Source of the DNA: Gerris lacustris
Lineage: Eukaryota; Arthropoda; Insecta; Hemiptera; Gerridae
Assembly: GCA_951217055.1 (NCBI GenBank)
Contig: OX578280.1
Span: forward strand, 7,543,271 to 7,607,270
DNA: 64,000 nt
Direction of reading: 5' to 3'
Shown here: positions 23,516-35,200 of the stretch, one piece after another
How positions within the stretch are numbered: the stretch's first letter is position 1
Layout of the letters: each line of letters starts with the position of its first letter
Notes under the pieces: model-generated
Databases searched by the model: none
What the model saw: only the letters and a program-made list of their open reading frames with translations
What the model was told of the DNA's origin: nothing
Position numbers and translations under genes: made by a program

Positions 23516-24590
23516 AATGTTTTTCTCTTAATTTTGTCTTAACTCCGCAAGGTACAAACAGTTAATTACTTTTAATTTTGTCTCTTTTCTAACTGCGCCA
23601 TGTATAAGTAGTTAGCATCGTACACTTAGTAGTGTGAATTTATAATTTGTATATTTATTGAAAAGCGTAAGGAACTTTGTTCCTAACGGGTGTCCTGCGA
23701 CGCCACACGTATTTTTTTTAAAAAAAGTGTTACGTTTTGTTTAAAAGTTGTGTCAAAATGTTATATAAACATGTAAGTTAAAAGTTAATGTAGATATAAG
23801 AAATAAAATTTTAAAAATCTTTTAGGCCTAAAGATGCCTCAAAGGAGGTAAAATATAGCCAAAAACGGACTGACTTTGGAGTTATTAATGCCCTAAAGAC
23901 CTAAATAAGAATCATAAGCATAGTATGGAAATGAAGGGTAATATACTGCGAATATCTCTCCAATAAATAATAATGCAATTTACCTCCTCACAAAAACTAC
24001 AATATTATACTGAGTGTCCTATAACTCCCCTTTCATATTAACTTTTGTAATATTTCAAATAACATTTTTTCAAGCTTATCCGAAAATGGGGTCTTAAATT
24101 TTTTTCGTTAGACCTTTTCGAAAATACCTATTTTATCGTTTAGGTAAAAAAAAAACTGAGCTGATTTGGTTATTATGTATAATTACCAGATATATGTATT
24201 ATATATCAGGGCCTCTGAGAGGATTTCCGGGCCCCAGGGCAAGTTAGCATCTGGACCCCTTTGAACAAACAACGGCTGGGGGTCCGGGGGTACTCCCCCG
24301 GAGAATTTTTTAAAATTTAAGTGCAAAAAGATGAGTTTTAAGGATTTCTGAGGGCTAGTTTGTCCTTTGTAGCTGGCAAGCTTAAAAATTGCATTACAAG
24401 TAAAAAATGTAAAATTTATTAATATCAGTTAATATGATTTGTCAGTTAGTTTCTCTCCTTTAAATTAGCATTGACCATATTGAATAAGGTGAAAACATCA
24501 CAAAAATCTAAGTAACTAAATTAAACAAAAAATTTCAAACTTCCGTTTGTACTCATGACACGTTAGGAAAAATTTTAAGTTTATCACAAT

Positions 24591-24838
24591 CAGTGGCGTA
24601 CCTAGGGCAGTGGGCCCCTCACCAAAAAAAATTATAATTGAAACATTTGCGTTCAGCACTGAATGGGGCCCCCTGACAAAGGTATATGAGTATAATTCCA
24701 GTTTAGATTTAATTATACTCTAAAGGGGCCCCCATCGACATTGCGGTACAAAGATAATAGTTTCATGTTTTTTTTTAATTTGTGGGCCCCCTGGCACCGG
24801 GGACGTGCCCGCAATTCGGGCCCATAGCTACGCCACTG
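24591..24838. mobile_element. hAT MITE (CAGTGGCGTA ends), 8-bp TSD
   Basis: CAGTGGCGTACCTAGG and the inverse of CAGTGGCGTAGCTATGGG. The direct repeat ATCACAAT is at 24583-24590 and 24839-24846. Its family relatives are at 49530-49757 and 62781-63059. Rich in GGGCCCC runs. Confidence 0.9.
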
Positions 24839-25195
24839 ATCACAATATCCTTCTTGCCTTTTTTGTTGCAAAAAACCTTTTTCTACATATCTGAGTGGGC
24901 CCCCCCCGCACCGCGGGGGCTGGCGGTAGCTATATCCGGCCCTGTTACAGTGCCACAAAATCAGCTATTTCTTGTTGTTTTTAGGGTTTTGAGGTCATTC
25001 TAGAAACCCTTATGCTTTTAGTAGTTTGTCCGTCGCATCTTGGTGTATATCTCCCGACCTATTGTAGCTAGAGATTTGAAAATTGGTAAAAAAGTTAAAC
25101 TTGTTCAACTGTTTGCCTGCGTACATTAAATAATGCTAAAAACCAAACAATTTTGAGACAGTAAAAGCATAAAATCAATAAAGAACATAATAGCA

Positions 25196-25262
25196 TAAAA
25201 GTAAGCTATGTGCCACACTAATTGGCTGACTATTTGTAAACCTATTTCATCCTCTATAAAAG
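25196..25262 (-). repeat. Fragment of the GTGTGGCACATAGC repeat
   Basis: The minus strand reads GCCAATTAGTGTGGCACATA, the start motif of the longer copies at 42057 and 62390. Only a short piece is present. Confidence 0.55.
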
Positions 25263-25269
25263 TTTTTAA

Positions 25270-26012
25270 CTGAAGCGAGTGTAAGCGAGCTTCTTACATT
25301 CAACATGTAATATGCATCTTGTCTGTCTGTCTGTCAGTAACGTTTACGCGTGTGGCGATAACTTGAATAAAAGTTGACCAATTTAGTTGAAATTTGGTAT
25401 ACATGATCCTCTTACTAATACTCAGGCTAAGTTCGTTGGACAGCGTGATCCGTCCAAGAGTTTGCGCGCAAGGCTCGCGTAAACGAGAGGTTAAAAAAAT
25501 TAAATTGGAATTTCAGGACGGGAAAAGATTCTATCATCATCTATTCGATGAGACGAACATTTTTTTCAAATAAGATTTTTTAGTAAAACCAACAGCGACA
25601 CCGCTATGAATGAATAAAGATCGCTAAAACTATTAAAGCGGACCTAAACGTTTATAATAGAGAAAGAGAAAACAACCTTTTTACCGATATCTTACGTTCT
25701 GACATAACGATTTTAATAAAACTTTATGTACACCATCTAATGCACAATTGAAATAGGCATGAAAAATTTCAATTTGATACATGCAGTAGTTATTTTGTAT
25801 CAAAGAGATACATTTTATAATAATTGAAAAGGTGATGTGTGGTTAGAGGAATAGTAAGAATGCAGAGTGGTTCCCTTACTACTAGCCGCTGTACTACTAC
25901 TATACCCATTATCCATCAACTCATCATGATTCATGATTATCTATTTTTTCAATATTCAATACATATTTATTACTATATGCTCCCTTCAATGATAGAGCTA
26001 CGCGATGCCTAG
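25270..26012 (+). mobile_element. H1 family, copy 2
   Basis: Starts GAAGCGAGTGTAAGCGAG, with a short (TCTG)n, then the common body; ends at GATGCCTAGT. Very close to copies at 3757 and 33541. It ends about 120 bp beyond the 3' side of TMEM186. Confidence 0.8.
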
Positions 26013-26071
26013 TATATTTAACATACAACGGCTGGAACAAAATAATAAGAAACAATAAAAATCAACATATT

Positions 26072-26077
26072 TTTATT
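26072..26077 (-). promoter_or_regulatory. TMEM186 poly(A) signal candidate
   Basis: AATAAA on the minus strand, 53 bp after the TMEM186 stop codon, in an A/T-rich stretch. No transcript data are available, so cleavage at this site is inferred. Confidence 0.55.
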
Positions 26078-26130
26078 TACAAATCTAAAAAGGTAACATC
26101 AACTAAGTTGAAAGTGATAAGTACATGCCT

Positions 26131-26224
26131 TTACTCCGGGCAGTGTTTAAAGATGTATTTAAAAGCTTCAGTGTTGAGAATTTCTCCTTTCAAACTGATT
26201 TTAAAAGGTTTATCGTCGGAAAAT
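26131..26224 (-). CDS. TMEM186: TMEM186 exon 4 and stop
   Basis: Encodes RFSDDKPFKISLKGEILN and ends HCPE then TAA. The acceptor is CTCTACAG. The short C-terminal strand region matches the end of the family in length and style. Confidence 0.87.
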
Positions 26225-29200
26225 CTGTAGAGGCAAAAAGAAAAACACATTTTAGATGTTTCAAATGATTCATCTATACAAATTCATTTTTCTAAGCCCA
26301 TTTATGGTATCTATATGAGGAGCTTAGTATCAAAGACGGACAAGAGCAAGAGCACATTTCAAAATTTTACAGGAGAGCCGAAAAACTGTAGCTCAAATCC
26401 TGGTGCTAGAGCAATGATTTTTTTTCTGTAGATTCTTAATAGACTCAAAACTAGTTAGAAGTACTGAAAATGTGAATTTCTTTGATATTTTAGCTGCTAA
26501 ATGGAGTTAAAAAAAGGAGTTGTCCGCTTTTGAAACAAAAACAAGGTTTTGTCCGTTTTTGAAGCAAAATGACGTTGAAAATAATGGTTAGAAAAATAAT
26601 ATTGGAGAAATAATTTTTTTTTTTCACATTTTACAGAGTTCTTAGGGGATAGTGCCCCCAAATTTAGAGCTAAAATTGATTTCTCGATTTCCCCTCAGGG
26701 TATCATTTTTCGAAACATGTATGACAAAATGGTAGGAGTAGGTATTCAGATGCTATAAGAAACAATCGATAACTGGAATTCGGAAAAAATGTCGAATGTC
26801 CATCTTTGATACTAGGCTCCTCATATATTTATGGTATCTATAAGTATCTATATATTTATGGTAGCTATAATTAGTAATGTTTAACTCCTACTTATAGTTA
26901 ATAATTAATCATTTTTACCTATGGTCTAAACCAGTGGTTCTTAAACTTTTTCTTTGCCGACCAGAAAAAATGTTCTATTTACCTAGCAGACCAGTCTATA
27001 AGGGGGGGGGGGGGGGGGATTGACCACATTTCTTAATATTTATTTATTTTTATTTTTTATTTATTTTTTTTAGTTTTAAATAGAACTATTAAAAGGATTC
27101 TAAATCTGGAGAAAAATTTCTTAATAACAATAAAAAAAAAAAATGCAATCGTAAGTGATGTTGCTAAAAAGAAAATTTAATTATCCTAATTAGATTTTCT
27201 ACTATAATACTATTAATACTATTAGTGTACAAAAGTAAACTACGAACTACTTTACTGTTAAATTATTGGAAGAAAACTCGCTATGATTACTTATTTTTAG
27301 AAGAACTAAATTAATTTAAATTCGTCCAAATTAAAAATTGGAGCCACAATCTAAAACTAATCAAATCATTTTTAAGAGAGCACAACGTCACAAATAATCC
27401 TAATACGATGGAATTACTGGACACTGAGTTTCTTTGCATGTGCCCCTATTTAGGGTTTCATTGTTAAAACCATAAAAATAAACCCTTATAGTTTCGTTCC
27501 TGTATCTGAAACAAGGGTTTCTTTTTTTGGTTTTACCATAATACAAATAATTTGTTTTATTTTTTTTTATTCCGGGGGGTTTTTACACCCGAAGTCGCAG
27601 GCCACTTAGGTGGGCCCATTGAACAAACCCGGGTTAGGGACCGAATTTTCACACTCGTGTGAAGATATGGTCGTTAACCATGACTCCCCAGGAGTGTCAT
27701 CATCATGGTTTCCAGGCCGAAACCTGGTGGCGCCACTCTTTCTAGGAGCTCCCCATTTTTTTAAACAATGCTGGGTGGACATTGAGCAGGGGACCTGGTC
27801 CGGGAATTGAACCCAGAGCTGCGGTCACCTTCTGACCTGGCTCAATGCTGCTTAACTTGCGTTATTGAACGGCAAGCGCTTTAGCCTCCGAGCCACCCAG
27901 GCCCCCTATACAAATACATTACCTAAGTAAAAGTGTTTTACGTTATTTCTTTAAAAACCCTGTTAATCCAGAAATACCACTAATCCGCAACGCCCTGTGC
28001 CTGAATTCATTCGGATTAACAGTCCTACTGTAATTTTAATTTGTTTTACCTATTAATTAAAAACAAACAATAAAAAAAAGGAAGGTGTACCAACCTGTAA
28101 ACTTTAGAGTACAAAAAATCTGTAGGGTAACTTGCTGAATGTTTCAAAGGTATCAATTCTTCTCGAGGAAAGTCAACATTTTTTCTATTTCCCCAAAAAT
28201 CCGAGTATGAAAATCTAACAGTTTGAAGATCTGGAGATACGTAAACGAAACCAATCATATTACTGAATATCTGGCCAACAAGGCAAACAGCAGCAGTTGA
28301 AGCACATCCTACAAAAAAGTAAAAAACACAATTTTTACTTTTTTTTATTTATTGCATGCATATAGGTTACAATTACATTTAGATAAATTAAAAATGATGC
28401 AAATCAGCTTTTTGCCATTGACCCAGAAGGGTTTAGCGAGTTGCTAAGAGAGAGTTGCCCTTAAAACAATGAAACTTAATTTCAAATCTAACATAAATAT
28501 TATAAAACTAAACACAATTTAAAATAATACATCAAATCATAGCAACTAATAGTCCAGGAGATAGCGTGCAAAAAAGTGTCCGACTAACATCAAGCTATAA
28601 ATTTGTGTACAAGTTTATCTTTTGGTGCCTTTTAAGAATACGAGTTCAGCTATGTTCGTCTGGGGGACATAGCTTAGGCAATAGGCATTTTAAAAAAAAA
28701 AAACCGTTGGAGAGAGACCATGTCCCACCAATTATGGTGGACGATGTGATTTTTATGATCCTGAGTACCAAATTAGTAAGTAGACCAAGAGTAAAAAGTA
28801 GAGTTGATGTTAGTTTACCACTTTATTTGGAGTAATATTTTAATAACTAACCAAGGGGGCACTTGAATATTGAATATAGGGCCGATCTCCACCAGTTTTG
28901 TTTTTTTCACATGCCCATTGCCAATCTATGTCCTGCAAATGAACTTAGCTGACCACATATTCTTAAAAAGCACTTAAAGATTAACTTGTACACAATTATG
29001 TTAGTCAGACACTTTTGTCGCACATCATCTCCAGGACTATTAAAAGATAGAGATAAAAAGAGACGTATGGCTCTTTTACTTTGTTACCCCCATTTTCTTT
29101 TCTGTTAGGGTGGGTAACAAAGTATAAGAGACGTATGGGGGCGCCTCTTATTCTTTGTTACCCACCTCATTCTTTTCTGTTATAGTGGGTAACAAGTAAA

Positions 29201-32200
29201 AGAGACGTATGGGGGCGCCTCTTATTCTTTGTTACCCACCTCTTTCTTTTCTGTTATAGAGGGTAACAAAGTAAAAGAATACCCAAATAAGCAGGGTAGG
29301 TATTCAAATATTAAAATTAACTCACAAATAGGCGAAGTCAAGGAATGACTGTAAGTCAAATCCATCTTCACAGTAAGAACAAATTCCTAGACAGACCTGA
29401 TATTTATCCTCTCATTTCTAGAATTCCCTTTAAACTTCCTAAGGTATCATATTTCAGATTTAGTGACTTAAATAATTAAATACAAAAGATAAAGGTAATT
29501 TTAGAGTAAAAAAAAGGAGAAAACAATCCATTGCATTTTATTCTTGATTTAAAGCGGGTCGATTGCATGTAATAAATAATGGGCTCAATGTTACCATATG
29601 ATTTTATGTAAACACTAAAACATACCAACCGCTATTAGCCAATACAGTGTATATTATTACCAATATAACTAATATTTAAAATTATATATAGTGGAATAAA
29701 AGTCTATATTTCAGTAGTAAATGCCATTTAGGATGGTTTTATGATAAAAGGTCTACCAAATTATTTATAAGGTCATTATCATCAATATAAATGGTTAGCC
29801 TAGCCTTGAAAATTCCAGGCTAGAGAGATAAAAACTCTGAAGAAAAAATTATAGTATTATACTAAAAACAAGTTGTTAGTTGCGATTTTTTGATTGGATT
29901 TAAAAAACTTTAAATATTTAGTTCTCCCAACAATAATAATTATTTTTTGTAGAAAGAAAAAGAAATATGTTTTAAATAAATATTATATGATTGACATAAT
30001 ATAACCTGAAACACAGCCTGATAACATCTTTAACCCTTAAAATAATTTTAAAAAATTAATTAAATTTCTTTTAAATCAGATTTTTATAAATACTAACTAA
30101 AAAAAAGAAAAGAAACACTGAAGCAAATAAGTCTTCATAAAAGCAAAATAATTTACGAACAATAATTAAAATTCAATATTTATCGTAAATGACAAGAAAG
30201 AATCCTTTTTTTATTTCATTATTATTAGATTTAAGTTACAAACTGTCATTTTTTTTTAAGAAAAGTTAAAACCTAAGTAGAAAAAAAAATGCTTCCGTTA
30301 CCTTCGGTAAGCTTGGTAGCAAAATCTCTATTAGGAAGTGAATCTGATGCAACATATTTCTCACTTATCGTGAAAATGATTTGCATCTAAACATCATAAA
30401 AACATTTTTAGTAACTCACACTAGGGATGGGTGGAACGGAACGTAACTATAAAAATAACTAGTTCCTGTGTTGGAACGGTTCCAATCGTTCCAAGATTTC
30501 ATGCAACTACGTTATTTTTGGAACGACTTTGAAGTTTTTATTCTATTTTGTTTTACTGTCTAGTTTTATTTAGTTAATAAATTTTTATTGTTTGAATTCG
30601 ATACAAATTTTTAACACCATTTTTTTTTTAAAAATAATATCTTTTAAGGATTATGGAACAAAATAATACGGAAGGTAACTGATTAAAGAGGAAAAGGAAA
30701 CGAGAAAACAGTAACGAAACTAAACAACTAACTTGAAGGGAACGTATAAAACTCGTTTCGCTTACGTTTTGCCAATACGTAACGTAACTGATGAGGAAAC
30801 GGGAACGAGAAAACGTAACGAAACCGTAACTATAACTAACTCTGAGGGAACATAAAAGATTCGTTTCGCGTGGAACGAAAACTATAGTTTTCGTTCCAAG
30901 TTCCAGTTCCAGCCAAGCTGAAACGAAACGCGCATGTTTTGTATAGTAGAGTAACGGAGTGGGGATGAGAGCTCGAGTCTCGGAATCACTCCAGTTATAG
31001 CGAAGCGTCATCTTTTTCTCTTTCAAGGTGCCTCTTTGCCGCTTTTTTTATTTTAGATCCCTAGTCAACTTCCTCTTGTCGCTTTCGCCCTTCGCCTCTC
31101 GTTACGTTTTTTTAGTTTTGTTTTCCGCCATAGTAAAAAATAAAAAATAATACGAAATAAACAGGGGGAATTTAAATTCGAGTTTTTAAAAATATTATTT
31201 ATACTGGTACAAAATATATTTTATAAGTGGTTACTTGCCTAGACTCAGGAAAGTGAAGTATAAGAAAAACTGTTTCTTTGGGACATAAACTGAAACGTTT
31301 CAAAAATAACTAGTTCCTGGAACTAGTTATTGGTTAGGAACGAAACGTTGTAACTCGTTCCACTCATGGAACCGTTCGTCCCATCCCTAACTCACACTCA
31401 ACATAACATTATTATTTAAATTATTTGAACAAAATAATATAAGAAAAGTCTTAAAATTTTGAACAAAGCAGTGAACCATAACAAATAATCCTAATTTTGT
31501 TTTGAGTATCCACAAGATTAACACGTTAAGGATTATCAAGAGAAAAAAAAATCAAAACCTCTTAGTGAAGTAAAATAATTCAAATATGTTAAATTTTTCT
31601 CACCAACTCCAGCGATTGAAATAGCAGTGTCTAAGTCGCACAGATTTGTTGCATTGGCAACAAAGGATCCTGGTACTGCAGCACCTGCTAATAGAATTTG
31701 AAGCTTTTTTACTTTGTTCAAAGCTGCACCAATTGATATGAACGGGAATCTGAAAAAAACATTTAATTTGTTAATGAATGTGATCCCTATAAATTCTAAA
31801 GTGCGGAGATTGTGGGTCTTAAGGGATGTATGTATTAATAAAGAAAAATATAGCTAAATTGGACCAGTGGCGCAGGATTTATTTTTGGGAGGGGCACAGA
31901 TTAAAAAAAAATAAGGGGGGGGGGATGTAATGTGGGCTTAGCATAATCACAGATAGTTAACCAGTCTGGTTTTCTTTGTTCTTAAATTACTTCATATCAA
32001 GGGTGGATACAACCAATTTTGAAGGGGGGCTGGCTCTCTTTTAGGGGGGTCCGGGGGGACCCCCCCCCCCCCCCCCCCCCCCCCCGGGAAAATTTTTATA
32101 GTTTACGTTACTTGAAAACGTCTTAAATTCTAAGAGCATCTAAAATATTATTATATACAAATAAATTTAAGTTTTTTATGAACGGGGCATGAAGACTGGG

Positions 32201-35200
32201 GTATTTTAATTAAACAAAATTATATACATACTAATAATATTTTATTATTAAAAGTTGTACATTATAATAGATTAATGTTTTATTTTAGTAGCCAGAAAAA
32301 TAAATTGGTACATTTTAAAAATATTTTAGTTATGTGAATTCACAAAAAAAAAAAATAAAAAAAAAAAAAAATACGTACGCCAAATGTTTTGAGATTAACA
32401 GAAATTAGCTGATAGTATTAGGTTAAAAATAAACATAGTAGGGTATGCAATAGTCCAGTCAATAAGTACAAAAAATAGTCTTCCATGCGATAGGTCGGGT
32501 ATCTGCAATTTTTAAAATCTTATTCTACAATTGAACCCGTTTACAAATTCATTAATATTAATTATTCAATAATTAAAAACTATTCTAATGACTGCTACTA
32601 ACTATTTTAATAAAATTTAATTAATATATCAAAGTAAAACTTTAGATTAAAATAAATACCCTTAAAACAAGAAATATTTAATTAAAAACTTGATTTAAAA
32701 ATGTTATATTGTAACCTTTCATTCAAAATAAACAATGGATAATAGTCGGAAAGAAATTCGTCCCACTAAAAAGTTCTGACCATGCGCAGTCGTCATTTTA
32801 TGCAGATTTTTCCAAGTTCAAAAGACGACACTTTTTTACCCAGGAGCTCCATCCCTATTTTATAGATCCTTAACCTAAACGGGTTAATAACTTAACTTAA
32901 TTCTATTCTTTTTCTTCATCTTTTTTTTAAAAACCAAAAAAAAATATGTCGGGCAAAACTAGGTAGATTATTACTTATTTATTTATTTATTTTTTAGACT
33001 ATCACAACACTATTACTTTAACACGTGCTGCGGAATTGCATACTTAAATTTTTTGTCTGGCTTTGGGGGGGGGACGTGCCCCCCCCCCCCCCCCCCCTGG
33101 GTGCGCTACTGAATTGGACAACATGAAATAGAAATTTTTCTTTATTAATACATACATCCCTTAAGACCCACAATCTCCGCACTATAAAACATTTAATAAA
33201 TATTCATGAGACACTGATATCTTACTTTTTATCTTAAAGGTATCACATAGAACATTTGTTTACTTGTCTAGAGCACCATTTCCCAACCTTCTTGATGCTG
33301 CGACCCAATAAATTTCTCCTTGACATTCTTACGACTACGGTGAATTGCATATTGCATACCCTAAAGTTTGCAAGGATATACATGGCCCCAACAGCCTGAA
33401 TTCTACTAAAATCATTACTAGATTAGGGAGTTGTAACTGTAGGCTGATTTATTTTTTAAAAAAATTAAGTACACTCATAATCTTAATTCAGTTAATGGCA
33501 TTGCTTGATTTGTTTATTTTTTTTTATCAGTTTTGTATTATTGAAGCGAGCATAAGCGAGCTTCTTACAGTCTGTCTGTCTGTCTGTGTGTAACGTTTAC
33601 GTGTCCGACGATAACTTGAGTAAAAGTTGACCGATTTAGTTGAAATTTGGTATACATCTTTCTTTTACTAATACTCAGGCTAAGTTCGTTGGACAGCGTG
33701 ATCCGTCCAAGAGTTCGCTCCAATGCTCGCGTAAACGTGAGCTTCAAATTTTAAATTGGAATTTCAGGACGGGAAAAAATTCTATCATCACCTATTCGAT
33801 GAGACGAACATTTTTTTCAAATAACATTTTTTTAGTAAAACCAACAACGACACTGCTATAAATTAATAAAGATCGCTAAAACTATTAAAGCGGACCTAAA
33901 CGTTTAAAATAGAGAAAACAACGTTTTTACCGATATCTTATGTTCTAACGCAACGATTTTAATAAAACTTCATGTACATCGTCTAAAGTACAATTGAAAC
34001 AAGTATGTAAAATTTCAACTTGATACAAGCAGTAGTATTTGAGTAATATATTTATAATATTAGTTTAAAAGCTATTACGGGTGGTTAGTGTGTAGGTTTG
34101 TTTAGGAAGTAAAGCTTGTACCGAGTACCCCTACTCTACCCCTCACTACCCTCTTCCTCTTATCTTCAACTATGACATTATTCATTATGATTAACAAATT
34201 TCAATATTCAGTATTTTATTGCAATACGCTCGCTTCAATGATAGAGCCACGCGATGCCTAGTATAAACCTCCTTCCTGAACTTATGTTGGCGGGCTGATG
34301 ACCTTAAGTGAGTTACACAATAATTCAGTGAGGCAGTGGCAGGCACCGAGGGTCAACTTGACCTTTGAAAAACGGCAAAATGACCGGAATTCTTTGCCGA
34401 TTTCAGGGTCAGTTCTGAAAGATACCCTCTTATGGACAAGGATAAAAGTTTGGTGCAACTTGTTTTGGTAAGGCCGCAAACTTGTTGAAAACCAAAATCA
34501 TCCCTGCCGCCCACGCACCAGACTTACTGAATTATTACACAACTGGCTTCATACCCATCCTCGCTCAGGCTACGTTACGATAACAGGATAAAAAGTCCTG
34601 AAAGAGGGGGACTATGCAGAAAAATAAAGAAATTACTCATTTTTTTTAATAATAAACAATATTTTATTTGATAATAAGATTATATTTGTCCCCCTTATGC
34701 CAGAACCATGAATGTGCAAATTTTCATATTCTGGGTTTATTAGCTATTTGGACTTGTATTTTATCTACTGACTAGATTGTTTTTTTTTTATAATCTAAGT
34801 TGTGCCAAAACCCCGAATTTGTGCTTGGCTTGTAGCAGCTGTTATTGGCATCTAAATAGAAGAGCTTGAATTATGGTAATAATAATAATAAATATATTTA
34901 TTTCCACCATTAAAATAAAATTCACTTAAATTACAAAAAAAAAAATATATATATATATATATCACAACAGTAATACATAAAAAAAAATATATAAACATCA
35001 ATTAATGGTGAGTGCGCTCTGGTAAGATCATAAGCTTTAAAAAACGCCATTTCTCAACAATGTGGAATTTGCACATTCATGGTTCTGGCATAAGGCAGAC
35101 AAATATGTTATATAATAAATTACATTCCACCTCCTATGTCAACCCTATATAGGGTAGACATAGGAGGTTGGCAACTTTCACCATCGTTATGTAATTTAAT

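Larger units (their letters stand above)
22581..24944. mobile_element. hAT element (2.36 kb) with nested insertions
   Basis: The ends are CAGGGCCGGATTTT and, inverted, CAGGGCCGGATATA. The direct repeat TTACAGTG at 22573-22580 and 24945-24952 is perfect. Inside are a decayed H1 element (about 22843-23515) that itself holds a SINE (23232-23359), a second hAT-like end near 24208 (CAGGGCCTCTGAGAGG), and a complete hAT MITE (24591-24838). No intact transposase was seen. Confidence 0.9.

Noticed and set aside
24713..25003. Frames over GGGCCCC-rich sequence
   Set aside because: Both strands are open only because of the GC-rich hAT MITE ends. No protein character.
30628..31026. 132-residue minus-strand frame
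   Set aside because: It lies inside the hAT-like element 30422-31389, is rich in Ser/Arg/Phe from GGAACG-type repeats, and has no recognisable motif.
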